From the NCBI RefSeq assembly GCF_032452875.1, contig NC_083877.1, positions 48,781,724 to 48,845,723 on the forward strand: a stretch of DNA of 64,000 nt. Direction: 5' to 3'. The stretch is from Bos javanicus (taxonomy: Eukaryota; Chordata; Mammalia; Artiodactyla; Bovidae). The notes under the pieces are model-generated. The model saw nothing but the letters and a program-made list of their open reading frames with translations. It was not told the origin of the DNA and made no database searches. Numbering within the stretch: the first letter of the stretch is position 1; every line of letters starts with the position of its first letter. The translations under genes and the position numbers were made by a program. Below, piece by piece: positions 1 through 10,717 of this stretch.

Positions 1-703
1 TTTCTGTCTTGCACCTGACTCACAGTGAAACAGAAAGACCTGGAATGAGGTAGGTCATTGATTCGGTCTCCTGAGAAAAAGGACAGTGTGACCTGTCACG
101 TGGTGGGCAGGAGGGGGTGGTGTGTAGTTGGGCTGGCAGTCTCTAAGAAGTGTAGAAACCACAAGAGGACCTGGCAACCAGAAGGGAATGCCATGGTGGC
201 GGCCGGTTTCCCCCATGCCTTTCCAGGAAGGGTGGGTGTAGGAAGCTGGGGTGGAGGGGCTGGTCACGTGCTTGTTCTCCTGCTTCTGGAAACCAGAGAT
301 GTGACCAAGAGCTCCCTGTAACTCTCCAAGGAGTGGGTGTGGAGACTGTGGAAGTGATGGTGGGCCAGGGATATCTCCTTGAGTCTGAGTACTGAGTGGC
401 TGGTCTCTGAGCTCACCTCAAATCCCAAAACACAGAAACCACAAAAACAGGGCAGATTTTTTAAAGCCTTGATGCAGTGCTCCAGTGAAACCTAAGTGAA
501 GCAGTTGTTTGCAAGAATAAATCCTTGAGTTCACAGGACAAAAGGAAATACTCTTTGTTATGGGGAAGAAGTAGACATTTTCAAAGCATGATTTCTTCAA
601 ACTTGTTTCTAAAACTAGATTCTGGTGTTGGTTATACTACTTGATAAATTTACTAAAAATCATTGAACTGGACACTTGCAGTATGTGGAATTTATGGTAT
701 GTA
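1..703. other. Unassigned unique sequence
   Basis: I see no repeat, gene or RNA here. The first 300 bases are fairly G-rich and open for up to 87 codons on the plus strand, with no recognisable protein motif. The last 100 bases are AT-rich and run into a SINE. Confidence 0.5.
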
Positions 704-978
704 GCGGAGAAGGTGATGGCACCCCACTCCAGTACTCTTGCCTGGAAAATCCCATGGATGGAGGAGCCTGGTAGGCTGCAGTCCATGGGGTCGCTAAGAG
801 TCAGACACGACTGAGCGACTTCACTTTCACTTTTCACTTACATGCATTGGAGAAGGAAATGGCAACCCACTCCAGTGTTGTTGCCTGGAGAATCCCAGGG
901 ACGGGGAGCCTGGTGGGCTGCCGTCTGTGGGGTCGCACAGAGTCAGACACGACTGAAGCGACTTAGCAGCAGCAGCAG
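704..978 (+). mobile_element. BOV-A2 SINE (dimer of Bov-A units)
   Basis: Two tandem Bov-A units are visible, each opening with GGAGAAGG and carrying CCACTCCAGT and AGTCAGACACGACTGA words. They are joined by the usual TTTCACTTTTCACTT linker, and the element ends in an AGC-repeat tail. Bov-A units derive from the BovB LINE and are mobilised by it. Length is near full (about 275 bp). I could not read a clean target-site duplication. Confidence 0.93.
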
Positions 979-1002
979 TTTTATCTCAGTAAAGCTGCTT
1001 AA

Positions 1003-1016
1003 TTTTTTTTTTTTTT
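1003..1016. repeat. Poly(T) tract
   Basis: A run of 14 T, about 25 bases downstream of the BOV-A2 tail. The flanking sequence gives no sign of a processed pseudogene. Confidence 0.9.
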
Positions 1017-1855
1017 AAATCTAACAAATTTTAACAAACAACCTGTTAATAGATCCTACAACCAGTTCTCTAGTGCCTAGAACATTCAATAGGCATTGCA
1101 GTCAGTGGACTGTCTTCAGTGTTCCTAGGACCCTTATTCTGCCCCATTCCCACCCCTGTGACCTCTCCCCACATCAGTTGACTGAGACCCTCTTCTTGGG
1201 TCTCTGCCCCTCTTGTTTCCATGCCCCCACTCCTGCCCCTGCCAAATTGCTAAGTATTTTACTTATTCATTAGTGAATGAGTCCATTGCCCTGAATTGAT
1301 TCTTTAATATATTTGTACTTTATGCCTGTCTCTCATTGTAGAATGATTATTTTTAGATCCCCATTTGAGGGATTTAAAGCCTTAGGGGAAGGGCTAGAAG
1401 AGAGTTGAAGAAGAGGTTGTTTCTCATAAGAACCTGGAAATTACACCAGGAAGGCAGCCTTGTGTTTTGTCTACAAGTAAAATCAACCGACCAAGTGTGA
1501 TGAAAGATTGGGTTGGTCCGATGTTCTTGAACTTGGCCAGGTAAGTGGCCTTGGGAGCAGAGGGTATGCTGCAGGACTGGTCCAGCCATTTCATCCATCC
1601 ATCAGTGAAGCAGAAACAGCCAGGTGCTGCCAGAGCTAGCTGTAGTCATACAAGGGTGATTTATGTTGGTGGAGAGGGGCTTGGACTGCTAAACAGTGAC
1701 ATGACTAACAGGATGGGGATGCCTTTAATTAGCTATTATGGTGTCACACTTTTTAACCTTTAAAAGCATCGCCTGTGTACCAAGATGGAAGTGTCGTGAT
1801 TTCCTGCACAGAAAATTGGTTGTGGAACTAGCCAATCTAGGTTTGTCCCGCCTTT
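1017..1855. other. Unassigned sequence, possible L2 remnant at about 1250-1370
   Basis: Mostly unique. The words around 1262-1350 (TTATTCATTAGTGAATG, then CCTGTCTCTCATTGTAGAATG) resemble the 3' part of L2, but divergence is too high to be sure. The open frames here are short and featureless. Confidence 0.35.
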
Positions 1856-1990
1856 GTTGTTCTCTAGTTGTGTGACTTAGATGGGCCACCTAACCCCTCT
1901 GAGTCTAAGTACGCTTATCTCTAAAATGTGGCTGTACCCCCCAATACACAGGGCTGTTTTGAGGCAGGTGGTAGTCACCTGTTTACAGAT
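1856..1990 (+). repeat. MIR fragment
   Basis: The core MIR order is visible: TAGTTGTGTGACTTAGATGGGC, then a CTCTGAGTCTAAG block, TCTCTAAAATGTGGCTG, and a degraded GGGCTGTTTTGAGG. MIR is an ancient tRNA-derived mammalian SINE mobilised by L2 and has long been inactive. Confidence 0.8.
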
Positions 1991-2039
1991 ATCACAAGGA
2001 GTAATTGAAGTTGAATAAAAGCATTTCTACAAGTTAAAA

Positions 2040-2200
2040 TGTTCTACAAGTAGAGAATATTATTGTTTACTCAATCTTCCTGATCAATTTCAGAAAAAGA
2101 TAATGTAGATGGTTATTACTTATCTATCTGATGGCAAAGCAGGACATTCATAGCTAAGTGATTTGTCTACCCAGGATTAATATTCACATCTCTTGCTAGA
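2040..2200 (-). repeat. Possible MIR remnant
   Basis: The minus-strand MIR order (CTAAGTGATTTGTCTACCCAGG, corresponding to the pay-attention core AAGTAACTTGCCCAAGG) is recognisable but heavily diverged. It could also be chance similarity. Confidence 0.35.
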
Positions 2201-2884
2201 AACATGAGCCTTTCTGGATGGCAACATTTTTCAGATTCAGGGTTAGTTTCCACTGTGATTCAGGGAATCTAGATGGGGGACGTCAACACTGACATTTCAG
2301 AACCCTTCCAATTAGTCTCAAGAGTTCAAATAGCGCTCTGTTCAATACAACCCGGAGTGTAATCGTTTGTTGGTAATAACCTAGCCCTTGTTTAGCTTCA
2401 TAGATCCGACTTTGAACCTGGACATCCCATGGACAAAAACATCAGTTGCTTTTTATTGGCATGTTGGGTGGAATGGCTCCACACAGCTAGGAAACAATTT
2501 TATTTTCCCCTTTGCAACTCAATTATAAGGCTGAAGGGCACATATGGATTTTTCTGTGGGAAGCAAAGGGCTTTCAGGCTTATTTTATTGGTAGATTTCT
2601 GCATCACCTCCATGGTGAAGGGTTAGCTGCTTTTAAGAGGCAGAAATGCCCGGACTGAAACAAAGAAGGGAAAAATAGTGATGTGTTCCAGTTTGCCTTG
2701 TGAAAAAGAGGGAGGTATTCTAAATCTTGGCCTTTCACTGCTGTCAGACCTGAGGCCTTTTTCTTCCCTGAGGTTCCATGAATGAAACCAGAAACCCTGC
2801 CCAGGGCCCGGGATGGTGGTAAGAACTCTGAATTAGGAGCCAGAGCCCTGGCCAGAGCACTCTCCCAGCTCCAACACATGCTGA
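2201..2884. other. Unassigned unique sequence
   Basis: No repeat recognised. Short open frames on both strands (65 and 91 codons) have no motif or plausible start context, and I treat them as chance. Confidence 0.5.
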
Positions 2885-2950
2885 ATTCAGAACCTTCAAG
2901 TTCTGTTCCTCAGTTTCCGCCTCTATGAAATGCAGGAAGTGGACCAGCTG
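2885..2950 (+). repeat. MIR core fragment
   Basis: Contains CCTCAGTTTCCGCCTCTATGAAATGCAGG, shown here as CTCAGTTTCCGCC plus ATGAAATGCAGG, which matches the MIR core block that normally reads CTCAGTTTCC...TAAAATG. Only this block survives. Confidence 0.5.
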
Positions 2951-4889
2951 CTTTATACATGCCCCTTGATAAATATCCTGCGACTCTATTTTCTACAGAT
3001 TTTCTAAGAGTACCTCCGTTTATTTATGTGTGAGAGGATTAAATATTGTGATAGAGTTTTCAAGAAGATGGAAAAGCAGGAATAAATTTTGGCCCTGGGA
3101 TTCCTGCTCATGCGGACCTTGTCTACTAGCCCACTGTAGGTATGAAGGAGCCGGTCTCCAGTGCATTGACACCTGAGACTTAGTGCTTGGTGAGACTCTT
3201 CTCTTTCTGGTATTTTTTTTTAATTATTCAAATCCCAGAAATGCCCAGATGCCTGAATACAGCTCAGTTGAGAGTCCACAGCTGAGGCTAGCAGATGCAT
3301 CCGGTATGGTGTCTGGAACAGACAGAGCAGGTGGAATATTCGGAACCAGTGTCCTTGCAGTGATAATATTTGCGGTCAGTTTTCCAGCCCAGTAGAACTG
3401 TCGATGGCTGGCATGACTTCTCGGGACATGTTTCGACCTGCCCTGAGAACAGTGGTGTGAGTGGACCCCTCCCCCACCCCTCCCGGAGGTCAGGATGTCA
3501 GGCACCTCATCCACCACGGGCAGAACAGACTGGAAAGAACATCCAGTCCAAGGAGGACATCCTTTCTCCCCTGCACTGGGTTGTTTGTCTACAGCAACCT
3601 TAGAACTCTCTGTAAAACATAAAATAAAGGAAAATAATTCTCATCTCCAACACCAGGCATAGCATAATGGCCCCAGTATTGTGGCATTTGGCACAATATT
3701 CATTTGGCAGAACCGCACGGTCTTGTGTGGGTAATAAGCTTGATAATTAGTCTGCATTGCTGGGGCAGTGATGAGGGGAGGGTCGAGATGGGGATAGAAC
3801 GGGAGAGAGACCACTCTGGAAATGAATGTTTAATCCAAAGTATTATTGTTGGAATCTCTGGAGAAAATGGCTTCTGAATATACAGAGTTTTCAATGCAGT
3901 TTAAAAAAGGAATGACTTCTGGTTTTTCCATTTATTGTCGCTTCCCCAAGCTTATTTTTAGTAGCACTAATAGTGCCGCCTACCCCTGTACTCATTTTCT
4001 ACAGATTTAAAAATTTGGTATTATCCTGTCTCTCTAGAGGTGCCTTCTATTTCTAAAACATTAGTACCATGGAGGGGGAAAAATAGGGCATTTCTGAGAA
4101 AAAGGAGCCTTGGATATTTGCATTCCATTTTGATTAGTATTTTTGCTTCTCGCAGTTCATTCTGAATCAAGGGAAAGCATGTTTAAATGGAGATAAATTG
4201 ATGCCAAGGATCTCTGGACACCAAAGTCCCCTCTACGCCTGACACACAAACACCACAGTTAACTCAGGCATGAGTGTCCCCTCAGAGTTGGGCCGATGGT
4301 GTCTCCGACACAGGGGCTTCACTGACATGGAACAGGGCGAGCTTTGGGCCAGAAAGAAACCACGTGAGCAGTGGCCTGTGTGCTTCTGGGTGGAAATGAG
4401 GAGTTCTGAGCCATCAGGCAGACTCCAGGCTTAGAGGCCAGCACCAGGCATTTCTAAATGGAAGAAGTCAAGAAACCACTATCATAGCAGGACCCTCAAT
4501 ACATATTGTGCTCCCAGGAACAGGATTCTGACAATAGCATCTGCAGCTGAAAAGTTACAAGACTTCCAGTTGTAGTTTCAGACCTCAATGGCTTTGCGAA
4601 GACCTCTTCACAAACTGGGCAGCTTTGCCCAGTTACACATCCTAACTAGAGGGAGAGCAGCCTATATTCTCTCTCCCTATTGGCTCCTGGAGTGGCTGAT
4701 TATTTCTCAAAGTTACCTAACAATGTGCATCCTCAGCTCAGCATGCCTCCTTTTATAAAGCGATGGTTTTGTGACCACATGGTTATCTGGGTTCTTACAG
4801 GGACAGTACAGGGCAAGTTTTGAGAAAATAGTGCTGTTAGATTTCTGTGTATGGCCTCTCCTAGCTCAAGGAATTCACCATTAGCCTAA
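2951..4889. other. Unassigned unique sequence
   Basis: About 1.9 kb with no repeat I recognise. Reading frames are under 100 codons and overlap on opposite strands (3183-3603), as expected by chance. Base composition is ordinary and there is no CpG cluster. Confidence 0.5.
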
Positions 4890-4936
4890 AATGATAGATC
4901 TGGAAGGGACCAAGAGAGCTTTTATCTAATTCATTG
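4890..4936. repeat. Fragment of an ancient dispersed repeat
   Basis: The words ATGATAGATCTGGAAGGGACC and TCTAATTCA (first part shortened to GATCTGGAAGGGACC) match a common old mammalian repeat motif, AGCTGGAAGGGACCTTAGAG...TCTAGTCCAACC. I do not assign a family. Related fragments lie at about 50440 and 52140. Confidence 0.45.
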
Positions 4937-4940
4937 TTAT

Positions 4941-5140
4941 GAGCTTCCCAAGTGGCTCAGTGATAAAGAATCTGCCTGCCAAAGCAAGAGAGGAAGGTTG
5001 GATCCCTGGGTCCGGAAGATCCCCTGGGGAAGAAAATGGCAACCCACTTCAGTATTCTTGCCTGGAGAATCCCATGGACAGAGGAGCTTGGCAGGCTGTA
5101 GTTCATGGGCTTGCAAAGCGTCAAACATGACTGTATAACT
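4941..5140 (+). mobile_element. Bov-tA SINE, diverged
   Basis: A tRNA-Glu-like head (GCTTCCCAAGTGGCTCAGTG, AAAGAATCTGCCTGCC) is joined to a Bov-A body (CCACTTCAGTATTCTTGCC, CAAAGCGTCAAACATGACTG). The Glu-type B-box region is degraded. Many mutations relative to consensus suggest an older ruminant insertion. Confidence 0.9.
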
Positions 5141-5149
5141 GAGCATATT

Positions 5150-5758
5150 ATGTAGTTGAGGTCCCTGAGCCCAGAGAGAGGACCCCTGGCTGAAAGTCTT
5201 GTACAGCTGTCCTGCACGGGTTAATAGGCTATGTTTCTGGATTCTTCTATTACTGAATTGAGTAATAAGTCATATGGATCCTGTTCAGGCCCTAGCTCAA
5301 CAAGGCTCTCTGCCTTGGGGTGGAAAGATTCCTTTTCTGTTAGGGTTGGAGTAGGCAAATAATGAAACCAAAGCTGATATTGACATAGCACAAGGTTTTT
5401 TTTGGTGGCCAAAGAAGGGAGAAACAGAAATAAGTTCACAGATCAACTCCTCACCCACCCAGCAAGAGGGATTTAATTTTAAAGAGTAAAGACAAAGGGA
5501 GAGGAGTGAGGCCAATTATGGTGAGGTATCTGCCTTAGTCTACCGGGAAGGGGCAGGGTTTTTTCTGAGGGGGTGGGGTGCTACCCTCTTTCAATCCTTC
5601 TTTGGTCCTTAATGGCTTATCATGGCCACTGGTAGGTGTGTCATATTTAATATGCTAATGTACTCAAATCAACATACAATGAGACTGAGGGTTTGTGGAA
5701 GTTCCTTGCCATCTTGGTCCCAGCTGGTTCCATCTAGGCTTTTGTTGTTGTTTATATT
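5150..5758. other. Unassigned sequence with a G-rich patch at 5545-5578
   Basis: No repeat recognised. Five G-tracts of three or more lie at 5545-5578, separated by 2, 2, 10 and 1 bases, so quadruplex formation is possible but not canonical because of the 10-base loop. Confidence 0.45.
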
Positions 5759-5765
5759 TTCATAT

Positions 5766-5892
5766 CTGGAGAAGGCAATGGCAACCCACTCCAGTACTCT
5801 TGCCTGGAAAATCCCATGGATGGAGGAGCCTGGTAGGCTTCAGTCCACGGGGTCGCGAAGAGTCGGACATGACTGAGTGACTTCACTGTAGC
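5766..5892 (+). mobile_element. Bov-A monomer SINE with 7-bp target-site duplication
   Basis: A single Bov-A unit runs from GGAGAAGGCAATGG to ACTGAGTGACTTCACTGTAG. The flanks repeat TTCATAT at 5759-5765 and 5893-5899, consistent with retrotransposition. It lacks the second unit of BOV-A2. Confidence 0.88.
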
Positions 5893-6159
5893 TTCATATA
5901 TTATCTCTGGACCCTTTAACTTGAAGACTGATGTTAACTTACTTGAAGTTGAGTGAGGTGTCAGGTTTTGAGCAAGGACACTCCTGCTAAAGGTAGGAGT
6001 GGGAGGAGAGTTGATGGTTTTTGAGCAAAGACCTGAAGGAACTCTGGCAACACCTCCACTGGTTCAAAGACAGAAAGGCTGCTGTGCTGTGCATTTAGGG
6101 AGTCAGAGATTCCACTAACCCCCATGACTGGTTGTTCCCTCTCCTTTGAAGCTCTTACA

Positions 6160-6258
6160 TGCTGAGTATCCCTGAGTAAGTTGCTTTACCTCTCTGTGCT
6201 TCGTTTACCATGTGTGTAAAATGCTGATGTTGCTGGTGATGGTGATGATTATCAGTCC
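6160..6258 (+). repeat. MIR fragment
   Basis: CCTGAGTAAGTTGCTTTACC, TCTCTGTGCTTCGTTTACC and TGTGTAAAATGCTGATG form the MIR core in forward order. The 3' part degenerates into GGTGATGGTGATGATTATC. Confidence 0.75.
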
Positions 6259-6261
6259 TTT

Positions 6262-6505
6262 CCATAGTGGTTAAAGAAGGACCTTTAGAGTCAGAAACCT
6301 GGGTTCAAATTCTGGCACTTTATTATTCCAGATGCTTGGAACAGAGCATTTGAGTCATGCTCTCTGAGCCTCAACTTCCTTGATTTTAAAATAGGGGTAA
6401 TAATTTCTAATTCATAAAGTTGTGAGAATTAAATGATAAAATATATATGTAAAGCTTTTAGCCTGTGCTCAATAAATGGCCACTGTTCTTATTATAATCA
6501 CCAGT
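6262..6505 (+). repeat. MIR, near full length
   Basis: Starts with the MIR tRNA-like head (TAGTGGTTAAAGAAGGAC, GTCAGAAACCTGGGTTCAAA), passes through a weak core and ends with TAAAGCTTTTAGCCTGTGCTC and AATAAATGG. It follows another MIR directly and in the same orientation. Confidence 0.85.
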
Positions 6506-6720
6506 AATAATAATACATTCAGAAGATATATGTAGAAGTCCTTAAAAAATCCTAATGAGTGGTAAAAATATTAGTTTTTATTAACTAATAATAGTGACCA
6601 TAGCATCCATCCCAAGCTCCTGTCAAGTAAGATTTCTGCATATCTAGCAGCTAGATCAGCCCAAAGCTAAGACAGCTTAAACCACTTGTTTGCCTCTGAC
6701 ACAGTCTGGTTATTTCTGAC
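6506..6720. other. AT-rich unassigned sequence
   Basis: TAATAATAATA-type AT-rich sequence without a recognisable element. It leads into the repeat-poor block that follows. Confidence 0.4.
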
Positions 6721-8250
6721 ATGGCCAAAGAGACCACAGAGGGTATTAAGCTGCAGAAGAGAAACTACAAACAAGATTTCCGAGAGGAAGAGATTTCCTA
6801 TAATGGTCGGGACCACCTCCCTGCCAGTTTGATTTCCTGTGCAGATGAGTATGTTGAAAAGATTAATGTGGGCATGACCTTCAGACCCTGTTTGGAAATT
6901 ACACGTACAAATGGTACTTTAATGGTACATGTGGCAGTCGGGGGGTTGTGTTAATTACATTTGAATAGCGAGCTGGTGATAACTCACTAGCTCAGCCCCT
7001 GGTAGTTAATTTTGTTACATCCAGGGGAAAATTCTGTTGGGGTCTATGAGTAGCTGTGGTGCAATTAGGCGGCCAGAAGGTTTTTGTCGGCACAGTTGCT
7101 ATTGATTAGTATTTACTTTTAAAAGAGTAAAAGCTATTCCCTCGCGCCAGAGCTGCCTAATCTGTCAGGGACGAAGCTACACATTTCAGACTTGCATTCA
7201 CAGGCTTTTTCATATATTATGAGCCCTCCCCCCACTCCAAAAGAGTCCAGTATAAAAATTTCCCCAACTGGTGTTAATGATGCACAAATAAAAGGCATAT
7301 ACCACAGCTAAGATCTCATTAAAAGAGGAAAGTCTTTTTGTAGATTTGCTTATTTATTTATGAAACGCCTCTGAAATATTTATAAATGCTTTCCTGATAT
7401 TTGTCTGAAAATACGCTTCAGAGCTTCTTTCGGTGGAAGGCAGGGGGAGGGGGAGAAGAGAGGAGAGGATGTAGGTGGAAGAAAGAGAGGTGGTTTGGCC
7501 CAGTTCCTTTCTGTAGCAATGGATGCGCCAGGGTATACAAATGTGTCACTAGGGGGTGCCCCAGGAACCAGCAGACTAACCGGCTCAGCACAGGTGACCC
7601 ACTCGCTTGGATCTCTTAAACAGAAGCAATGACAATCACGAGCACTCTGTTTAATTTTCCTGACAGAACCGGGGCAGATACAGACGCTCTGGAGGCCTTT
7701 ATCACTTCCTTCACTTTTAGAGCTATTTATTAATTGAAATAATAGTTATGCTACCCCTTGCCTCAGACCTACTTTCATCTGTTTAGCAGTTGCTTTCTAC
7801 GAAACACAAAAGAGCTCAGCAATGACACCGGTGTCTTAATTAACCATTGAACACCTTCTAGAGCAGCTGTCACAACTCTTGTCACTTGAAAGAAAGCACA
7901 GTGGTTCCTGTTTAAAAAAAAAAAAACACACACACACACACATATACGGCGGGCTGGGGGGAAGTTGATCTAATGAGCTGTCTTTGACGTGCGTGAAGAA
8001 TTACATTTTTTATCATCATGCTTTGCACTCACAGAGCAATGCAAATTAGGGAATATCAGGCCACTCTGAAAGAAACCTGTGAATTTACTTTTCTCCCTGC
8101 CTTTCAGAAAAAGATCACATTGCACAGTGGCTCAGGGAAGTGGTCCAAGATCAGAGATGATAACAGGGCTAAGATTTTGTGTCAGTTAAAAAAAGAGGAG
8201 GGGCTGATGTAAACTTATGTAACTACAATGTTTCCAAGCCTTTCCAGCCC
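6721..8250. promoter_or_regulatory. Candidate conserved enhancer block
   Basis: About 1.5 kb free of recognisable interspersed repeats, unusual for this window. It is dense in developmental transcription-factor-like words: TTAATTACAT (6951-6960), GATTAGTATTTAC (7104-7116), CTGTCA (7162-7167), TGACAG (7661-7666), TTAATTAA (7836-7843) and CAGCTGTCA (7864-7872). Long runs of low-CpG AT-rich sequence without microsatellite decay, and a 77-codon chance frame at 6721-6954, complete the picture. Function is inferred from composition only. It could simply be unique DNA. Confidence 0.4.
7914..7943. repeat. A-run followed by (CA)n
   Basis: Thirteen A followed by about eight CA dinucleotides. This low-complexity tract is the only simple repeat in the candidate enhancer block. 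Confidence 0.9.
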
Positions 8251-8793
8251 TGGGGTGTGAATGAATCTTATTAACATCAAGATCAGAGCCTCAAGCCCTC
8301 ACCTGTTAGTGCAGGTAATACAATCCCTTACAAAACTCATCCCAACCTCAGCATTTCTTTGAGTTCCCAAAGGGGTGTTTTTTGTCTGTTAAGGAATTAG
8401 CCGAGGCTTCCACTCAGGACTAGATTGCTTGCTATTCCAAGTTCCACTAGGGTCAGCACCATTGTCTTGGCCCACCCCAAACCACACCACTCTTATTTTT
8501 CTTGAGTGTTACTTATGTGCTTCTGTTTCTTCTTATGATTAACTGCTGGCCCAGTCTACCAACCTGTTCAGATCTTTCATTACCTTGACAATTGAATAGC
8601 AGTCTGTGTTAAAGTGAGGAATATTTCTGTCTCTGGGCTTATAGGAGTACATCACCATAGTAAAGTAGTTTGAGCCCGGAGTGTTCTGGAAATTGATGAG
8701 AGAATTCTTTCAGTTTGTACACATAACCCTTTTCTCTTCAAAGTATATACAGCTCCTGGGAAGTAGGTCTACCGGGTGGGTTTAAACACCAGC
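8251..8793. other. Unassigned unique sequence
   Basis: No element or gene recognised. It may be a continuation of the repeat-poor block upstream, ending at the target site of the following SINE. Confidence 0.45.
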
Positions 8794-8805
8794 CACCATC
8801 ATGGA

Positions 8806-9071
8806 GGGCTTCCCTGATAGCTCAGTTGATAAAGAATCTGCCTGCAATGCAGGAGACCCCAATTTGATTCCTGGGTCAGGAAGATCGGCTGGAGAAGGGA
8901 TAGGCTACCCATTCCAGTATTCTTAGGCTTCCCTTGTGACTCAGCTGGTAAAGAATCCCCTGGCAATGCGGGAGACCTGGGTTTGATCCCTGGGTTGGGA
9001 AGATCCCCTGGAGAAGGGAAAGGCTATCGCAAAGAGTTGGACATGACTGAACGACTTTCACTTTCACTTTT
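8806..9071 (+). mobile_element. Composite Bov-tA SINE with two tRNA-like heads
   Basis: A first unit (GGGCTTCCCTGATAGCTCAG to CCAGTATTCTTA, 8806-8925) is fused to a second head (GGCTTCCCTTGTGACTCAGC, from 8926) whose body lacks the middle of the Bov-A part. It ends in TTTCACTTTCACTTTT. The flanks repeat CACCATCATGGA (8794-8805) and CACCGTCATGGA (9072-9083), so the whole dimer inserted as one unit. Confidence 0.9.
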
Positions 9072-9083
9072 CACCGTCATGGA

Positions 9084-10220
9084 GCGGGGGACCATCTTCC
9101 CATCTGACTCTCAGAACTGTGGCTGAGTCTAATTGGCCCTCTCAGATTTTCCCATGATGACCCTTATTTTTCATCTCCATCTCCTGACCTTCTTCCCCGC
9201 TCTCTTCTTCAAGCCATCATATTTGTAGGTACACATCTGAATCTCCAGTGTTCCTAAAGATCAAGTACACCTCCCTTCTTGAGGAAGCTCTTTAACCCTC
9301 ATGCAAATTAATACTTACAGGAAAGACTTGTCTGACACCACATACCATGTATCTGCAGCTCCATCCTGTCCCAGCGAGTACCTCCAGATCATAAAGGTAA
9401 ACCTAGTAAGAGAGGAAGCTGTTGGGAAAATCCAAAGTGAATCTCGGGATGGATAAATGTGCAGATGGCATAATGATTGACTCATTTCAAATATATTACT
9501 ACAAGTTACGTAGGCAACATGGACACCAAGTAACTGGTCTGAAAATTCCTCAAGAGCCAAACAAATGCTGTTCCTGACACTGGGCCTCAAGTCCAGACTT
9601 GGCACATAATCTGAGAATGCCAGGAACATCATGGCAACACAAGGGTTGTTATTATTGGCCTCTTGTTTTTCAAAACAAACAAGATACTTGATTAACACTA
9701 TATATGAATGCCAAAGGCTTATTTAATCAGCGGACCAGGAAAGCATTTTATAGCAGGAGTTTGCCCTGGAAATGCTAACCTATTACAAGGTAGTGTACTT
9801 GTTTCTACCTCATATAAATCACCTTAGATGAGCTTGGAGGCTGGTCTTCTTCTATTTTTCCTACTTCCAAATTCAGGGTCCCTGGGAAGATCATCACCCC
9901 TGTAATAACAATTGCATTTCTGTTTCTTTCTTTCTGTGTGTCCTTGTCTATGAATTCACATTTGGATAGCATGGTGCATTCTGAACGGCGAGTCTCTGAA
10001 TTTTCCACCTTGAGTTGCACAGTGCTTGGAGAAAGAGTTGGTGGAATAGAATAGTTTTTGCCAGTTGAATTTCAAAATGAAACAGAGCTTTGACAGCGGG
10101 TACCAAGTCCTATACCTTGGGCCTCAGGCAGACCTGAGGAGGCCTTGGTCCTAGCTCTAGTGGACAGAGCTAGGACTCTGAGGCCCCTGATGCTCACCGG
10201 GCAGGTTGATTCCAGAAGGC

Positions 10221-10221
<1 letters not shown>
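9084..10221. other. Unassigned unique sequence
   Basis: No repeat recognised. It holds a perfect octamer ATGCAAAT followed by TAAT (9301-9312 region) and a consensus AP-1 word TGACTCA (9478-9484). A 127-codon minus-strand open frame (9315-9698) has no domain I recognise and no coding context. Confidence 0.45.

Positions 10222-10254
<33 letters not shown>
10222..10254. repeat. (TA)n microsatellite
   Basis: About 16 TA units, otherwise uninterrupted. Likely length-polymorphic. Confidence 0.95.
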
Positions 10255-10256
<2 letters not shown>

Positions 10257-10689
10257 TATGGGCAAATAGGCCAATAGGGCCCCATACATGTGTTCATCAC
10301 TAGGAACAGTGGGTCCTGCTCATCTCTGCCAAGGATACCCCCAGGAAGACAGTGTTACTTAATTTACTTTAAAGTTGCAGGGAGGAGAGTGTGGAGGTGG
10401 GTTTTTCTTGCTTCTTGTGTAATAAGCCTCCGCTTCCAGTGACCTGGTCCACTCCTCAGGACAATCTATGCTGTCTTCTCCTGGGGCCCTCCAGAACAAC
10501 AAAGAGACCTACTGGGCCTCTGCCTGGTGCCTCATGATCAATGGTCCCCTTGACTCTCCCCTGGGCTGCAGGGTTCAGCCATCAAGGTAAGGATGGTTCC
10601 CCGCACACACCGTAGGAGGACCAGGACTCATCCCCTCTGTGAAATGCTTCAGATTAGCCTGCTTACTCTCCACAGTGCTCTTTTTGGTT
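10255..10689. other. Unassigned unique sequence
   Basis: No element recognised. Moderately GC-rich, without a CpG cluster. Confidence 0.45.
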
Positions 10690-10717
10690 TTGTGTGTGTG
10701 TGTGTGTGTGTGTGTGT
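10690..10717. repeat. (TG)n microsatellite
   Basis: About 14 TG units, uninterrupted. It makes a run of Cys/Val codons in a chance plus-strand frame that should not be read as protein. Confidence 0.95.

Noticed and set aside
6721..6954. 77-codon plus-strand gene at the edge of the first candidate enhancer
   Set aside because: No domain, weak start context and no splice or promoter support. I treat it as chance inside a regulatory block.
8806..8880. tRNA-Glu gene
   Set aside because: The tRNA-like sequence is the head of a SINE, followed by a Bov-A body and lacking a full cloverleaf. All other tRNA-like hits are SINE heads too.
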